A DNA stretch of 64,000 bases from Undaria pinnatifida (GCA_012845835.1 JABAKD010000001.1:11199123-11263122); one strand, 5' to 3'. Positions 1 to 12,800 are shown, counted from the stretch's first letter. Made by a program: numbers and translations. Notes: generated by a model not told the origin, from the sequence alone.

Positions 1-2360
1 AACACAGCCAACTGTTTTGTGCAGCAAAGGAACGGGAGGGAAGGGTCGCCTCCCGCGGCGAGGGACCCCGAGAGGCTGCGAACCAAAGTCGCAAGCGCGA
101 CCCCCCCTACCGTTCCGTTGGTCGGTTTGCTGGCTTAACCACCCCGTCGGACTTATTCTGCCATACCCCTGCCCCCCGCAAGACTGGCGATGCTGATTCT
201 TCAACGAACGTTTCACGGCTGCTCAACACAAGGAAGCATGCTATCACATCAAAAGGTCTTTACCTTATATCCTTTTTGCACAAAGACTATCCAACGATGA
301 CGTCGGGGTTCGCAAAGGGTACCCTCTTTCATGGCCGGCGCAGCTGGTTTCGAAATTGGGGAATTCGATGATGAAAAGTTGGGGAGGCCGCGCCGTTGAT
401 CGACCGGTGGTGCTCTACATACGAAACGTTTCACGCGCGTGACTACGAGAGGTATAACATTTATAGCATCTATAGCTGCAACATTTTCTGAATGACAGCG
501 CGCCTGAGACAAACATCGGTAAGAATGCCAAACATTTTCATGTTTTTTATTGCAGCGTCTACGCGCATGTAGGCCACGCGTCTGTGCACTGACTCCCCCT
601 TTAAAAGTTCAGCTTAGTCAAAGGTCAGGATTTGGACATGGTACAGGGATCGCTTCAGGTGAGTAGACTCAGACCAAAACCTACCGCGGCAATGCAACCT
701 AAATAAACCGCATCATATTTAGTCAATACTGATGTACTGTTCCTCGTATGGGGAGCGCCGTCAGCTCAAGAAAAAAACACAGACCGAAACGTCCTGCACT
801 CGTATTCTTGTACGGGCGAACGTCTGGTCTTCCCTTCAACACCATTTCGTAATGCATACCGGGGAGAAATCCCACCGCCGGGGCTGCTCTATTGGAGCCA
901 AAAGATTTCGGCCGGTCGGGCAGCTCAGATGTGACGGCCACCGGTCAGTGGGACGGTTTTACGAGTTTGATCACTTTCATGAGAACAAATAACTCGCGTA
1001 GAAATATTGGTCCCGTTGCGCGAAGAAAGCCTTGGTCGGGTTGCGGGAACGACTGTATCTTTGAAGTCGTGTTTAGGGTGAGATGTTGGGTTCCTCGCGT
1101 TACGGGCTCAGAAATTTCTTATAATTTGATGCACCTCGTGCGTTGGACGAGTAATTGGTGAGGTCTAGGCTCTGTATGGTAAGGATGTTGCGAATTTGAG
1201 GCCTCCCACGAACGGCTAGCCAATGTGGTTGGATTTTATAGCTTTTGAGATTCGCGGTTTCAAGATAAGAAACGCCGGACAAGGATTGATTCATGCCGAC
1301 GCGCCAACAATTTATAAAACCTACCGTAGTGCCGATATTGATCGAGGTCCAGAGCCACTCCTACCGCGAGTCACCGGTGCTTGGTCGTGAAAACGGGGGT
1401 GCCCACCCCCCAGCCTATTCGATCTAGTCGGGGGGGAGCCTGACCCTAAGAGAGAAACAAGCCCAAAGTTACACGATACCACGATTTCATGGGTCCAGTA
1501 CAAGGTAGCTTGCAACGCATGTACTGAAGGACCAATCTAATCCATAACATAGAGACCATTCGGACGTTCCTGTCAGTATCTTGGCGGAGTACCGAACTGT
1601 TGGGCTTTTCGATATAGTGAGGAGTGTGCCCGCCATGACCTAGCAAACTCCTCACAACGACAAAACGACAAAACGACAGCCTTCATATGGTCTTACAAAA
1701 AAGAAGACGACTCAGAGAACTTGCCCTTGCCAACTCTCCAGCTGGAAGCCCTTCGGATGTTTGCTTCCAGATATCCCTATGAAATGTGAGATTCCCCGCT
1801 CGATCCAAGCAGCAAGTCAATCGATTAAGCGGCAATAAACGAAATACGGCAATCACCGGCCTTCTAAAGACCCCAAGATTTCTTCGAAAAGGCGAGCTTC
1901 AGGTATCACAATCGTGACGTTTCAAACAACCGTCAACGTTAATTCGGTTGTGAGCGGCCATTGCGCTGACGAATTCGGTTTTGAAGTTCTAGATATTTTG
2001 TTCTTTGTATCCATTGAAAATTAAAAAAAAACGAAAACCCGGGCGTTCGACTTCGTCTCCCGTGTACTACCTTGAGAATACTTTACTTACATTATATGAA
2101 CATCTAAACACAAAACTCGGGGCGTGCTCTTAGTCGCGTAACAAGCCAACGACTCTGGTTGGCATGATCATGCTCAAACTAAATGGTCACAATATGATAT
2201 AGCCCGGAGTCGTGCTCGCGGTATGTCGATGCAGAGAAGCCACCGTGTCGCGAGACAAGAATATTGTTTGTCCTCCTGAGTGCGCGCCATTCATCGACCT
2301 GCCCCGACTCCTCTACCCCACCAACTCGCCGTGCCATTTCGCCCTTGAAGGAGGAAGCAG
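1..2360. other. Non-genic stretch upstream of locus B
   Basis: It holds a degenerate MITE-4 copy near 166-398 and a MITE-3 fragment near 1028-1115. The short frames here have no recognisable domain and overlap on both strands. I found no propeller, membrane or helical-bundle exon that would extend locus B. Confidence 0.5.
166..398. mobile_element. MITE-4 copy, degenerate
   Basis: It shares with the copies at 23414, 36964 and 62498 the internal run AACGAACGTTTCA, the CGGGGT/GGGTACC region and a right end close to GTTGGGGAGGCC. The terminal C/G runs are partly lost. Confidence 0.6.
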
Positions 2361-2699
2361 TTGCGTCCGCCCGTAGGCTGCGGCGTCTCAGTAACCTGAA
2401 CCAAGTTGAGGTCCTCGAAGACGACGTACTGACATCGGACGATATCCTGGGAAAGGGCGGGTTCGGTACGGTCCACATTGCCGACTACAATGGTCGACAC
2501 GCCGTGGCTAAGGCAAGAGCTCTGAACGCTTACGCCATGAGACGAAAAATGTCGCTATCCCATTAAGTCAACGCAATCAATGCCCACCCCCTGCTTACCC
2601 CTTGGAGACACTCCGCAAAATAAAAGTTTGAATCTGCGAGGTTTTCGGGTAAGGCAGAGGGGTGGCGTTTGCGGTCTTCCGTGGTCAGCGATGAAGGCT

Positions 2700-2985
2700 G
2701 CCACACGGTAGGGGGGCGGGTTACATTAAGTTTCGGAGCCTTCCCTTGCAGGGGCTCGGGGTCATCCGCGCGATTGACCCCCCTGTTCCCCTGCAGTCTT
2801 GAGATTTTGTGGGCACCGTGTGTAAGGTTTGCGCTATGACAGGAAGGGAACGGCAGGATATGCTACGTCGAAATTAATCGCCCGAATCGAAAGGATCTGC
2901 GTACGTGTAGCCCAGTCACTCAAGCGATTGGCTCAAATCCGGTGAAGGGTATTTGGGAACCCCCTCCCTGCCGTAGTCTTGCGGT
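2700..2985. mobile_element. MITE-2 copy, degenerate, in a locus B intron
   Basis: ACGGTAGGGGGGCGGG on the left and CCCCCTCCCTGCCGTAG on the right are inverted relics. The interior shares the GCGCGATTGACCCCCCTGTT block with a fragment near 25410-25440. Confidence 0.5.
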
Positions 2986-4754
2986 TTCTCGCGAAAACCA
3001 GTACCTAGTTTTAGAGCAGCATTGTACGCCTTCCTGTGCTTGTCGGTTTTGAGACGCCACACACCGCCGCGTGAACGCTTTTGATACTCTTCGCAAACAA
3101 ACAAATTTGTCGGTGTTTTAGGAGTGACTGAAAGGGATACTCTTGACAATTAAAGTGTGGATTACCGCCCTACCGTGTCTTTGTTAGTCAGGGCCAACTT
3201 ACGGAAGCATTCTCCTGTTGGTGGGAGGGGGGGGGCTTTGCATGAGTTTTTGTCACAAGAGGGGGCGGTATACCCCGAGTTTGGGGTCCTCGAACCATGC
3301 GCAGTAAGTAAACAACAGAGACCTTTCGAACTCATTGCCCATGGTTGAAATTGTGCTTGTCTTAAATTGCTGTCCGCTGCAAGATCGGAGACGATGGTTG
3401 TTGAAACATGCCGGGCATGTTATATCTTAAGATTGACCGTCCAACGATTCCTGTCGTCGCTCCGCACATCTCTCTGTAAAATTACTATTCTTTAGTCAAA
3501 CAAAATATCGCGACATGTTCGTGACATCGCGAACATTAGCTGCAATTTTGCTATTGACAGGCTGCAGAGCATTGGATTTAGTTTTGGTTATTGAAGGGCC
3601 GCAACAATATGTGCTCGAGCTCAGGTATGATGATTACGACGGTGGCGGCCGCATTTCAGAAATTGTTAGCAGAAACCAGATTTCCCAGCAATGCTGATGG
3701 GGTCATATGTAGAAAGGGGCACAAATAGACGAAGCCGAAAACGTGACACAGCACGCTGCCGTGTGTCGTATACGTTATTGTTTCTAATGGCAGAGCCCCG
3801 CGGACTCTTCGTTGGCACCGAATTGTAACCTCGTCGACTTCAATTATATCGAATAGGCCGAACATCCAAACAATAACAACAGTGCACTACTAAAAGCGAA
3901 ATATTGCGTATAACGTACTTTGTAGAACATCATGGATGGTCCGTTGGACCAGTTTCGGGTTACCCTTTTGATATTTCAAGCGGCTTTGGTCCTTGTAACT
4001 GCCGTCACTTGTGCGTTACTAGGTGATTGAAATCGATCTCGGCGATGGAGAGCTCGCGAGTCAAGCCGATGACAAGGCAACAGCGAGAACAAAGACAGCT
4101 GGTGCAATACACCAACGCGGAGCTCTCCTAATGGAGCTGCAGGGGATGATTCGCCTTGGGAGCCCGTACACGGTTAACGTCTACGGAGCGATCACATCTC
4201 GCAGGAACCGGATCGTTCTCGTCATGGAGCTGCTGACAGGGGGCGACCTGCGCACCTTGTCGAGACACTCCGATGAGCACTTTGACGAAGAGCAGTCCAG
4301 AAGAATCATCGAGGATATTTGCGCTGGCGTAGCGTTCCTGCACAGCAAGAACACCATCCACGGCGACCTTGAGTCCGCGAACGTGATGCTTGATGATGGT
4401 GAAGGGAGAGCTCAGGTGAGACAGGATGCGTGAGAGGTATTCCACGACTTCCAACAACGCCTGACAATTTCCAACCACGCCGTAACGGGCGTCTCCGAAT
4501 ACCATGGATGCCAACATTTCTGTTGCTACATTGTCGCGGCCCCTCCGTGCTGTCGTCGCCATGCGCATGATAACATATTTGAGGATGGTTATATTCTATT
4601 ATTACCTTGTACCGAGGCTAGCGTGTAGGGGGGTGAATTTAGCGAAATTACCGTGCAGTGGCGCGATGTCAATGGCCGCGAGTGGGGCCCCCTCGTTCTA
4701 TTGTGGTCGTAAAGGCTACGTGCGGTCTGATCTAGCGTATGAATCCCCACCGGA

Positions 4755-5040
4755 CCAAGGCTACCGTATTGTAATATTATGCCCCTTTCTCTCAAAGGGA
4801 TTTGAGCGACTCGCGCTCGAGTGACTCGGTACACCTCACCGACAATAATAATGTTTGCGAGGTTTTTTGGCGCAGCGTGTTGTAGTATGTCATCACTCCA
4901 TCGCGGATTGATATCGTTAAATAAAACCGTCGAGAATAACTCAAAAACCGCACAGGAACAGACGGGTTACTCGCGTGAGTAACCGTGAACCACTGTGAAA
5001 AAATGTCCTCAAAGTGGAAACCCCCACACCGTAGCCTGGG
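4755..5040. mobile_element. MITE-2 copy in a locus B intron
   Basis: It begins CCAAGGCTACCGTA and ends ACACCGTAGCCTGGG. The interior matches 55491-55755, including GCGGATTGAT and the GGTTACTCGCGTGAGTAACC-like block near the right end. No coding frame is present. It helps explain the 1.9-kb intron of the pseudogene. Confidence 0.7.
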
Positions 5041-5292
5041 GCAATATGGAAATCTTCATTTTTTTTCCTTCCGACAGTATATGATATCGGTAGAGAGGAT
5101 GTTTCGACCCACAGTCCAGTGGGTTGAATATCCTTCCGAAACGCAAGAGAAGCACAATCTCTCCTGAGACTCTCTGCTACACTACCCATTTTTCCTTCCC
5201 CATAGATATCGTTTTAGTCAATACCGACATCGACTACCATATTCCTCATCATCAAGATGCTATTTTGATTAAAAGTATTTAGATTAACAGGC

Positions 5293-5553
5293 AAACGCTA
5301 TGGTGCAGATGCTACCGTTTCTATTTTCAGGGCCTTTGCTTATGGAGCCCGACATACCTCACCCTGAACCTTGTAGTGTAGGCAAACCGAACATGCGACG
5401 CGATGATGATCAAACCATCCATGGCTTATAGGTAATCAAAACACCACATTGTCAAACAAAAATGGTCATTTCTGACGGCGTTTGGTTAAGGAGCCCGGTC
5501 GTTCACAAAACAGCTCAGCAATAACGTGCTACACATCTATCGTGGCACGCGTC
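5293..5553. mobile_element. MITE-1 copy, reverse orientation
   Basis: The right end reads ATCGTGGCACGCGTC. The interior is the reverse complement of the copy at 35622-35880 around the GGTTAAGGAGCCC and CCATGG blocks. A second short end of the same family (CGTGGCACGCGTC) lies at about 5914-5926. Both are in the second intron of locus B. Confidence 0.6.
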
Positions 5554-7687
5554 CCTGCCGAGGTACGATACTGTACTTCAATAAATAGAAAAAAAATGTT
5601 ATGAGCTCGTGGGAGGCCATGTTGCTCACTCTAACAAATAGTTCAAGGCTGATTGAGGCCACGGTAGAGCTGCATCTTTGAATTTTTCTCAGCATCTCTT
5701 CGCCTGAAGAGTTCAAGGCACACCACGACCCAAAAGAGGTTATGAGATAAATGACCGTGCAACCCGATGCTAATGATACCCGATCTTGTTTAGCCTAGGG
5801 ATACCAAGAAGTGATTTCGCAAAAACAACATGATCCTTCCCGCGATTCCAGATTAATGTGCCCTGCCGTTCAGAGAAAACGTTCAGCCAAAAGGTTATAT
5901 GCCATGACACATCGATCGTGGCACGCGTCTGCCTCCCCCTGAATATGTGTCTGTGCAGCTCTCGAGGGGCTTATTCCAGCTGATAGGCGCTTCGGCGTGA
6001 GGTGGTTCCGGCGTGTAACAGTTGTAGTGTATGCCGTGCACCACCATATGTACGGTTGTGTGGATGCCGCGATGGCATCGAAGGCAATTCTGCTTTGATG
6101 TATGTTGCTCCTCCTTTTTCGTCGCCTCCCAAACTGCTGCTATGCTGCTTCCTGTGGGGGGCAACTCGCTCGGGATTTTTGTAATATAATGTGGTACCAC
6201 ATAACGATTGCACGAAGGAGCGTTTATGGCGCGTCCATGCCATTTTCCGACGATAGGCACCATCTGTACATTGTGTGCCGTCTACTTATGTCTCTGCACG
6301 GTATGGGGCAAATCTGGGACTTCGGGACATCACGATTGGCGCAGCACCGGGACACGACGGGTCTTGTCACCTTCAATATGACCACAGGGAACACCGCCAA
6401 CATGATGAGCTTCGCGTGAGCCGGTCCCGAAGTACTGATTAAAACGACGTGGAGGTGAACCACAGACAGCGCCGTGAGGGTAGTAGTGTAGTTATCCCTC
6501 TTGGAGAAGAGGCCTTGCGGCAAGAATTTCTTCAGGTTTGCCTGAACCAACCGGGTGATCCCGGCTTCGGTAGGCAGGTACTTCCATTTTTAATACGCAC
6601 CTATGTCACGTTGGCACCGATTGATTTTCTTCGAGTTTTTCAATAGATGATACTTTTCGAGGAATAAACACAATATATATATATACTTTGAGAGTATATG
6701 GCTAAGCACGGAATGTGTTGGCTGTTGCATGAACATCTCCGTGTCCAAGCATCACGTTCAAATGCGTAACGCTGCGAGCTGCATGACCAATCTCTTATCT
6801 CGCCCTGGACTCACGGGTGCCCCAGCTTTGAAGCGTTTCGTGTTTTCGATTTATTTGTTTCCCATACATACATAATCGACGGAATTCCTCATTGGCGAGG
6901 AATGCGAGCAAGATCTCCTCGAATATTTGCGCCGCATGGGCAGCGCGGCTTTGATCCGCTGGTGCATTCTTGTTTCTTTTTTATCGAATACCTTTTCTTT
7001 GCTTCGCGTTCTTAAGCATCGACCAACCGGCAGCATTGTCTATCTGAAGGGCACCGCCACCTATATAAGTCCTTTACCAACGACCCTCTCTCCTGATCGC
7101 CCCGTTCTGTTGAGTACTCGACATGAAGGGTATCTCCTGCGCCAGCGACGTTTACAGCTTCGGAATTGTGGCGTGGGAGGTACTGTCCACGCAGGTCCCC
7201 TGCAAGGATGGAGGGACATCCTTCCACATTTATAAGCGGGTCGTGTTCGAACGAGAACATCCACAAATGCCTGCCAACGCCCCCGCCGATATCGCAGACG
7301 TCATACGCCTGTGCTGGTCTGGTACACCCGAGGCGCGCCCTGCCGCTGGCGAGGTCATGGAAAAACTCAAGCACCGCGGAAATGTTCAGTGTCAGTCCAA
7401 TCAATGCTGACGTGACCGTAATTGCCCAGAGTGGCCTAAGATAACTACGCCACCACCAGTAGTAGTAGTTTATGATCTCTACAACCAACCTCCAGCGGGG
7501 CTGAAGGAAAAATCGAGTCCCGAGCGGTTTGTTTAGTACTGTAGTGGTTTTGCTACTATTAATATAGTCTACAATATTAATAGTATAGACTATGTTCCCA
7601 TAATGGCATGGTGATGTAGAATGTACCAGGTACATAACCTCTCACGGACACTCGAGACATTCCACAGCAGGCGGTTTAATATTGAGT

Positions 7688-7932
7688 CATCCCACGATAG
7701 GGGTTGCACGTTTTGCGCCAAAAATTCCCTGGGCGATTGAGTTCCTCATCTATCTGAGGAACTGCCGGTCAATGAAGTATTTCCCCGAGTACATATTGTT
7801 GTAGGACTAAGGCATAGAATCTTGGTCGGGTTGTGCGAACGAATGCCTTCGAAGTCATTTTTCGGGTGAGATATTGAGTTCCTCGTGCGAGGAGCTTAGG
7901 GACATCTGCTGCAACCCTATCGTGAGATAGAC
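7688..7932. mobile_element. MITE-3 copy
   Basis: The left end CATCCCACGATAGGGGTTGCA is inverted relative to the right end TGCAACCCTATCGTGAGAT. Inside are two short hairpin-like blocks, TGAGGAACTGCCGG and GAGTTCCTCGTGCGAGGAGC. It is non-coding and about 245 bp long. Confidence 0.75.
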
Positions 7933-8437
7933 GGCTCTATTGTGGACCGAGCGTTTCCGACGGGTTGGGCTAATGTAAGGCTGGACTAGTATCTGTTAGT
8001 ATGGGATAATGTATTACGGATGACTATACTTGTTTTGGGCGTAACGCTTTTATAACGTTGGTTGGGCTGCGCGAACGAAGGTCTTCGAAGTCATGTCTCC
8101 GGTGATTTTGATACTGCGCTCCTCATGTTAATGGTTCAGCAACGTCTTAGAATCTGCTGCACCCTAGTCCTAGCGTGCGATGACGCTACCATGGGCGAGT
8201 GCTACGATGGAAGCACTGTTGGCGCATACGGGCATTCCCAAGGGACGAGTGTTTACGGACCTCATAGTTTGAGTACCATTTGTTTTTCCTTTAACAAATT
8301 TGAAAAACTCATAATATAGGTAATAGGAGTGTTACAGGTTCTTAGTCAGATTTTATGCCCGTGCTTCTCGTTGGTAGCATTTCGTAGAGAGATTGAGATC
8401 CTCGAGGGATAAACTTCTGGAGACGTGTTCGGTCGGA

Positions 8438-8714
8438 CCAAGGCTAAGGTAGGGGTCTCACGTTTGGGGCCGTTTCGTTTCATCGGCTCGGGGGTCGCTC
8501 GCGTGAGTGCACCCCGCTGTTCCTTTGCCGTTCTAGCTTCTGGGGTACGCTCTAAGGTTTACGGCAAGGACCTGAAAATATGGAACGATACGCTGTGCTG
8601 CCTCAAACAGATCTTTCAACTTCAAATTTTCGTCCGTGAGGTGCAGAGTCGCTCGAGCCCCGAGTGATTCAACTCAACCAGTGAAAAAGGGCTCCAAACC
8701 CTTACCGTAGCCTG
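8438..8714. mobile_element. MITE-2 copy
   Basis: The ends CCAAGGCTAAGGTAGGGGT and CCTTACCGTAGCCTGAG are inverted repeats, and the size of about 277 bp matches the other copies. The 80-codon open frame inside it is accidental. Confidence 0.7.
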
Positions 8715-8913
8715 AGATGCTGAATGACGCTTAAAAAACCGCGATAACCTTTCCCTCACTCTCTGAAAGCTTGGCCTCTGCGTATAATCTCCGCAAAAAC
8801 AATTGCAATAATAGCAGCTGCCGTTCCCACAGTCTCTGAAAGCTTTGACGTCTGCCCATGATCACCGGTGGCTTGCGCATAACATAGCACGCTCCGCTCC
8901 TATCTGTTCTGGT

Positions 8914-9465
8914 GTGTCATCCCACGGTAAGCGTTGCACTCTCGGGGCCAATCATTCACGAGACGCGTGCTACGATAGAAGTGCGCACCACTTTTGTCCT
9001 GTAATGTTCTTCAATTTTGGAGCTTGAGACGTATCCCAAAAATTGATTTGTGGAGCAAATATAACACTGCTACTACACTAACATGACAAAATCCGGTGGC
9101 CTAGGTAAACGACGAGTCATAAACAAACAAAAATAAAAATGGACGAAATTCCGCCGATTGTATTAGTAGGTTAAGGATCCCCGTTAATCAGAAACCATTT
9201 CAGACAAAAAAAAAAAGTGCCAACCTCTTCTTCGTAGCACGCGTCACGATCGCTTTTTAGCTCCTCAGCAAAGTGCGGAAATATATCGGGGAAAAAGTGT
9301 GGTAACCTTACGAGTGTAACTCGTTTTTGCGACAGGCGCATATTATAGGATCGTCGGTCGGGTTGCACGAACTAAGGTCCACGAAATCGATTTTCGGGTG
9401 ATACGTTTGAGCTCGTGTTTAAGAGCCTGGAAAACGTCTCCTGCGCCTCCCCGCCGTGGAATGAC
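8914..9465. mobile_element. MITE-3 copy split by a nested MITE-1
   Basis: The left part (TGTCATCCCACGGTAAGCG) and the right part (GGTCGGGTTGCACGAAC and CGGGTGATACG) match MITE-3, with a 284-bp MITE-1 (8962-9245) between them. Without the insert, the length of about 268 bp agrees with other MITE-3 copies. Confidence 0.65.
8962..9245. mobile_element. MITE-1 copy inserted in MITE-3
   Basis: It begins GACGCGTGCTACGATAGAAG and ends CTTCGTAGCACGCGTC, an inverted pair. The flanking bases are ACGA on both sides, a possible 4-bp target duplication. The interior differs from the copies at 35622 and 37521, so it may be a subfamily. Confidence 0.75.
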
Positions 9466-9864
9466 TCTGATGATTTGTGTATGAGCGGCTCTGGCGTCGG
9501 TGTGCAACTAAACAGCGTCCTCCCAGTCACGCAACGCCAACAATAACGGCGACGTGAGGACATGGATCAACGCCTTCGGGGCCTTGTCCACTGATCCGCT
9601 CTCCGCGGCACTGGGCGAATTGTTTCTCTCGTTTGGGTGCGAAGGTCCGAAACAGGCGCTGAGATCGAGCCGTATTCAGGCACGGACTTCCAGAGATGGT
9701 TGTCCAGGTCCAGACGCGACCTGACTTCCTTCGCTGTGTTGGCTTGATGGAGTTTTTTTCGCTGCTGCCGTCTTCGTTCATGATGTCTGTACGTCCCGTC
9801 TTCTGACAGCCATGCCGACGAACATCTGCTGCGGTACGCTCCACATCAACTCGATCGAAGGCAT

Positions 9865-10128
9865 GGTCACCCCACGGGAGGGGTTGCAGTGGTATGTATT
9901 GTGCCAAAAAGTCCCTGGGCGATTGAATTCCTCTTGTGAGGAACTGCCGGTCAATCAAGTAATTTCCCGAGTACATTTTGTATTTGGACTAGTCTAAGGC
10001 AAAAAAGCTTGGTCGGGTGGTGCGAGCGAATGCCTTGGAAGTCATTTCATGGGTAAAATATTGAGTTCCTCATGTGAGGACCTCAGGGACTGATCGATCA
10101 TGCTGCAAGCCTACCGTGTGGGATGGCT
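9865..10128. mobile_element. MITE-3 copy
   Basis: The left end CACCCCACGGGAGGGGTTGCA is inverted against TGCAAGCCTACCGTGTGGG. The GAGGAACTGCCGGTCAATCA and TTGGTCGGGTGGTGCGA blocks match 7688-7932 closely. It is about 264 bp long. Confidence 0.75.
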
Positions 10129-10959
10129 CGCCACTGACAATCGAACGACTAGTGGATCCACACTACACGAGTGTTTATTTTTCCATTTTCTAAATGCCCG
10201 TCGACATGCCTGGTCCGTAAAATCATGTCGTGGAGCCAGGGTTGAGCACTACTGGTACTTTTCAGTGGACCTAACATCTCCGCCACATTGGGCGTGCAGC
10301 CCGAAGGGAGAGCCTTTATTTAGCCACCTGCTCTACACCCGTTGAATTCTCCCAGCTCACCGTGGGCATGGTGAAAACCTTTCTTGTGCTTGTCTTCATT
10401 GATTTTTCTGCAGGCGCGAAAAAAACCCGACGTCAGATCGAAAGATGTTAAACGCTCCGCGTCGTGCCCCTAACGTTGTCGAACATACTTGCGAGGTCTC
10501 CTAGCCCGTCCCTGTTAGACTCCAGAAGCACGTTCAACCCTCTATGGTACTTGCAGAGCCTCGCCATGCCATGCTTTTCCCCCCGCGACTTTTGCAATTT
10601 GCTGTCCACGGAAACTGCCACTGACAGATGGTCTCTTCCGTCTTGTGCTTCGCCACCTCGTCCTGGATAATGACCGTTTCCTCCGGTGAAACCACCCCCT
10701 GTTTCGCCGCCTGGAGTGTGGGGCGGGTGGTGAATTCAGAGGTAGCTGCAGCCTAGCGAGATTAACCGGGAAGGCGTGTGGCGGGTTCACCGGAAAAGAG
10801 TGGTAGTACCTCTCTGACATTCGAAGATCGACGGTTTTCACGCAGGCGAACGTCTTGGCAATGTTGGACCGCGACAAGTTCACCTCCTCGGCGCTCGCTT
10901 CTACACCTTCCTTCGCTACAAGCGCTGGCTGCATCTCTCGCTCTGGTGCGACGTCCACA

Positions 10960-11230
10960 CCGTAAGGACTGGGGATACATCGATGCAGCTACTGAATTAT
11001 CCAATAATGTACCCGTCCGATTTAGCTCCTCAAGCGAGGAACTGCCGGTTAGTCATTAGTCGAGTCATTTCACGAGTGATTTTGTTTTTTAGTGACTAAG
11101 GCACGTACTGGTATGGCCTTGGTCTGGTTGTGCAAACGAATGCCTTCGAAGTCATTTTTCGAGTGTGATATTGCGTTACCCATGTGAGGAGCTTAAGGAC
11201 TGATGCTGCAACCCCTACCGTGAGATGGCT
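10960..11230. mobile_element. MITE-3 copy with weak left end
   Basis: The right end TGCAACCCCTACCGTGAGAT and the GAGGAACTGCCGGTTAGTCA block are clear. The left end is eroded, so the start is approximate. Confidence 0.6.
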
Positions 11231-12639
11231 GTGTGTCTATATTATTGTGGCACCTGCATGAGCCCCCCATTGTCCTTTTTGACGGCGTAGATACAAGCAC
11301 GGGTCCCGCTCTGCGTCAGCGCCAATCGTTATTTCGAACGAATTTTCCACCTTGCATTATGAAGGCGTTTCGAGGCAACACACTTGAGCTCCTGGCGCTA
11401 TTTCCAGCTCCAGTTCCGCCCGCGTCACCATTTTTCCTTATGGCCGTCAGTTCAAATGCCACCTTCCATTCTAGAGGTTGGACGCCCTTAGATTATCCCC
11501 CCGCCTACGCGGAGACAAAACCCCGCACCACGGTCGGTCGGGCTTGTCGCAACTGCCACTGCACGGTGCCGTCGTCCTCCAAGGCTGCCGAGCCCTCGTC
11601 GGGCTGTGTCGTCGGCCCTGCTTTTCACGCTGGTTCTCTCTTTCCGTCGTGTATCTTCATGGTGCAGATATGCACCTATGTTTTCGCGCTCGTAGCCTCC
11701 GTTGGCTCGACCGTGCTTTCGTCGCTTGGATTGCTGCCTGCCAGTTCACCGCCTGCGGTTCCGCCTCCTTCGAGCGCGAGGGGACGAGAGAAAAGACACC
11801 CATGGCGACGTTGCGGCCGGCTTGAAACCTCCGCTGTCAGCGATGATGGTTAAAATGCTGCCGTGCTTCCTCAGAAATGCTACCCACGTAAGTAAGCCGT
11901 ACGGAAGATCCTCGACCACGCGCTCTAGTATGTTACGCACCCAGTCTTCCTGGATACACACAGGCGCAAGTTCACACAACTCTGAACTTTTCTCATGGTA
12001 AGGACTGTGCTCCTGGTGTTCCCCGCCTTTAGTAGATGTGAACATAAATTTAACTCGCACAAATAATGAGTATCAAACCTCCCCACCAGTATCCCCAGGA
12101 CGTTTTCCAGTGCCTCGGTGGAGGAACCCCGCCCGTCATGAACGTTTCGATCAAGTAGTTTATCTCTACCCTACTGTACCACTTGTCAGACGTGCTTGAG
12201 CCTTTTATGTTTCCACTGTGCTTTTTTGTTCGCCAAATGATTCTGGACAATTGGCTGCAGGGCACCGTACCTCAGGAGCGATGCCAGATGCCCTCGGTGC
12301 GAGGAGAGACACCAGCCGTGGAAACTCCCTGAACGACGGTTTTATGCCGACCCCCTCCCAAATTACAAGGTCATTCGCATCTATCAGAAGCCCACTGTCC
12401 GTTGAACCTGGTGTCTCTTTTCATATAAACGGGGAGGTATGGTAAACCCGCATCACGACTTCGACTCAAACCGTTGGAAAACCACGCACAGCCGTTAAAC
12501 AGCGATTGCGACATTTACTAGCTTCGTAAGAGCGCAGCAGGACTACTAAAGTTACGCCTTAGCCATCCTGCAAGACCCTTTGCCTTTCTCGTGTATACTT
12601 CGGACATCAATGATTTGTTTTTGTCATGCCGCAGTCAGT

Positions 12640-12800
12640 GGAATGCGCGTGTTCTTCACATTCAACGGATATTTCCATCCACCTTCATCCAGCCCAACCA
12701 GAGAGTCCGTGTTGATGCCTACTAGAGAGACGATCTTTCTTTGTGGTCACACGCTACGACAGTGTTGCACATTGCAAGCACATGAAGGTGATTTGGCCAT
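12640..12800 (-). mobile_element. Retroelement 3' end, R2-tail family
   Basis: The block from GTGTTCTTCACATTCAACGG through AGAGTCCGTGTTGATGCCT to TGTGGTCACACGCTACGACA is shared with 30270-30420, 45620-45800 and 50874-51000. The 3' end lies at the low coordinate, so the element points left. Confidence 0.6.

Larger units (their letters stand above)
2361..7410 (+). pseudogene. Locus B: decayed TKL kinase-domain copy
   Basis: Four segments match the four kinase exons of locus A: about 2361-2512, 4023-4415, 6312-6431 and about 7115-7410. The glycine loop (G-K-G-G-F-G-T-V) and the H-A-V-A-K lysine are intact. Damage seen: the first donor is GC instead of GT (2513); the catalytic loop reads H-G-D-L-E-S-A-N, so Lys is now Glu; the third acceptor is AA instead of AG (6310-6311); a TGA at 6417-6419 stands where locus A has Trp; the start of the last segment has lost a clear in-frame acceptor. 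The terminal segment still reads S-D-V-Y-S-F-G and stops at 7408-7410. Introns are longer than in A (about 1,510, 1,896 and 680 bp against 432, 365 and 320) and hold MITEs. I saw no propeller or helical exons in 1-2360, so it is either 5'-truncated or continues left of the window. Confidence 0.8.

Noticed and set aside
3515-3697. 60-codon frame with a signal-peptide-like start
   Set aside because: It lies in an intron of the locus B pseudogene and has no homologue-like motif or splice support.
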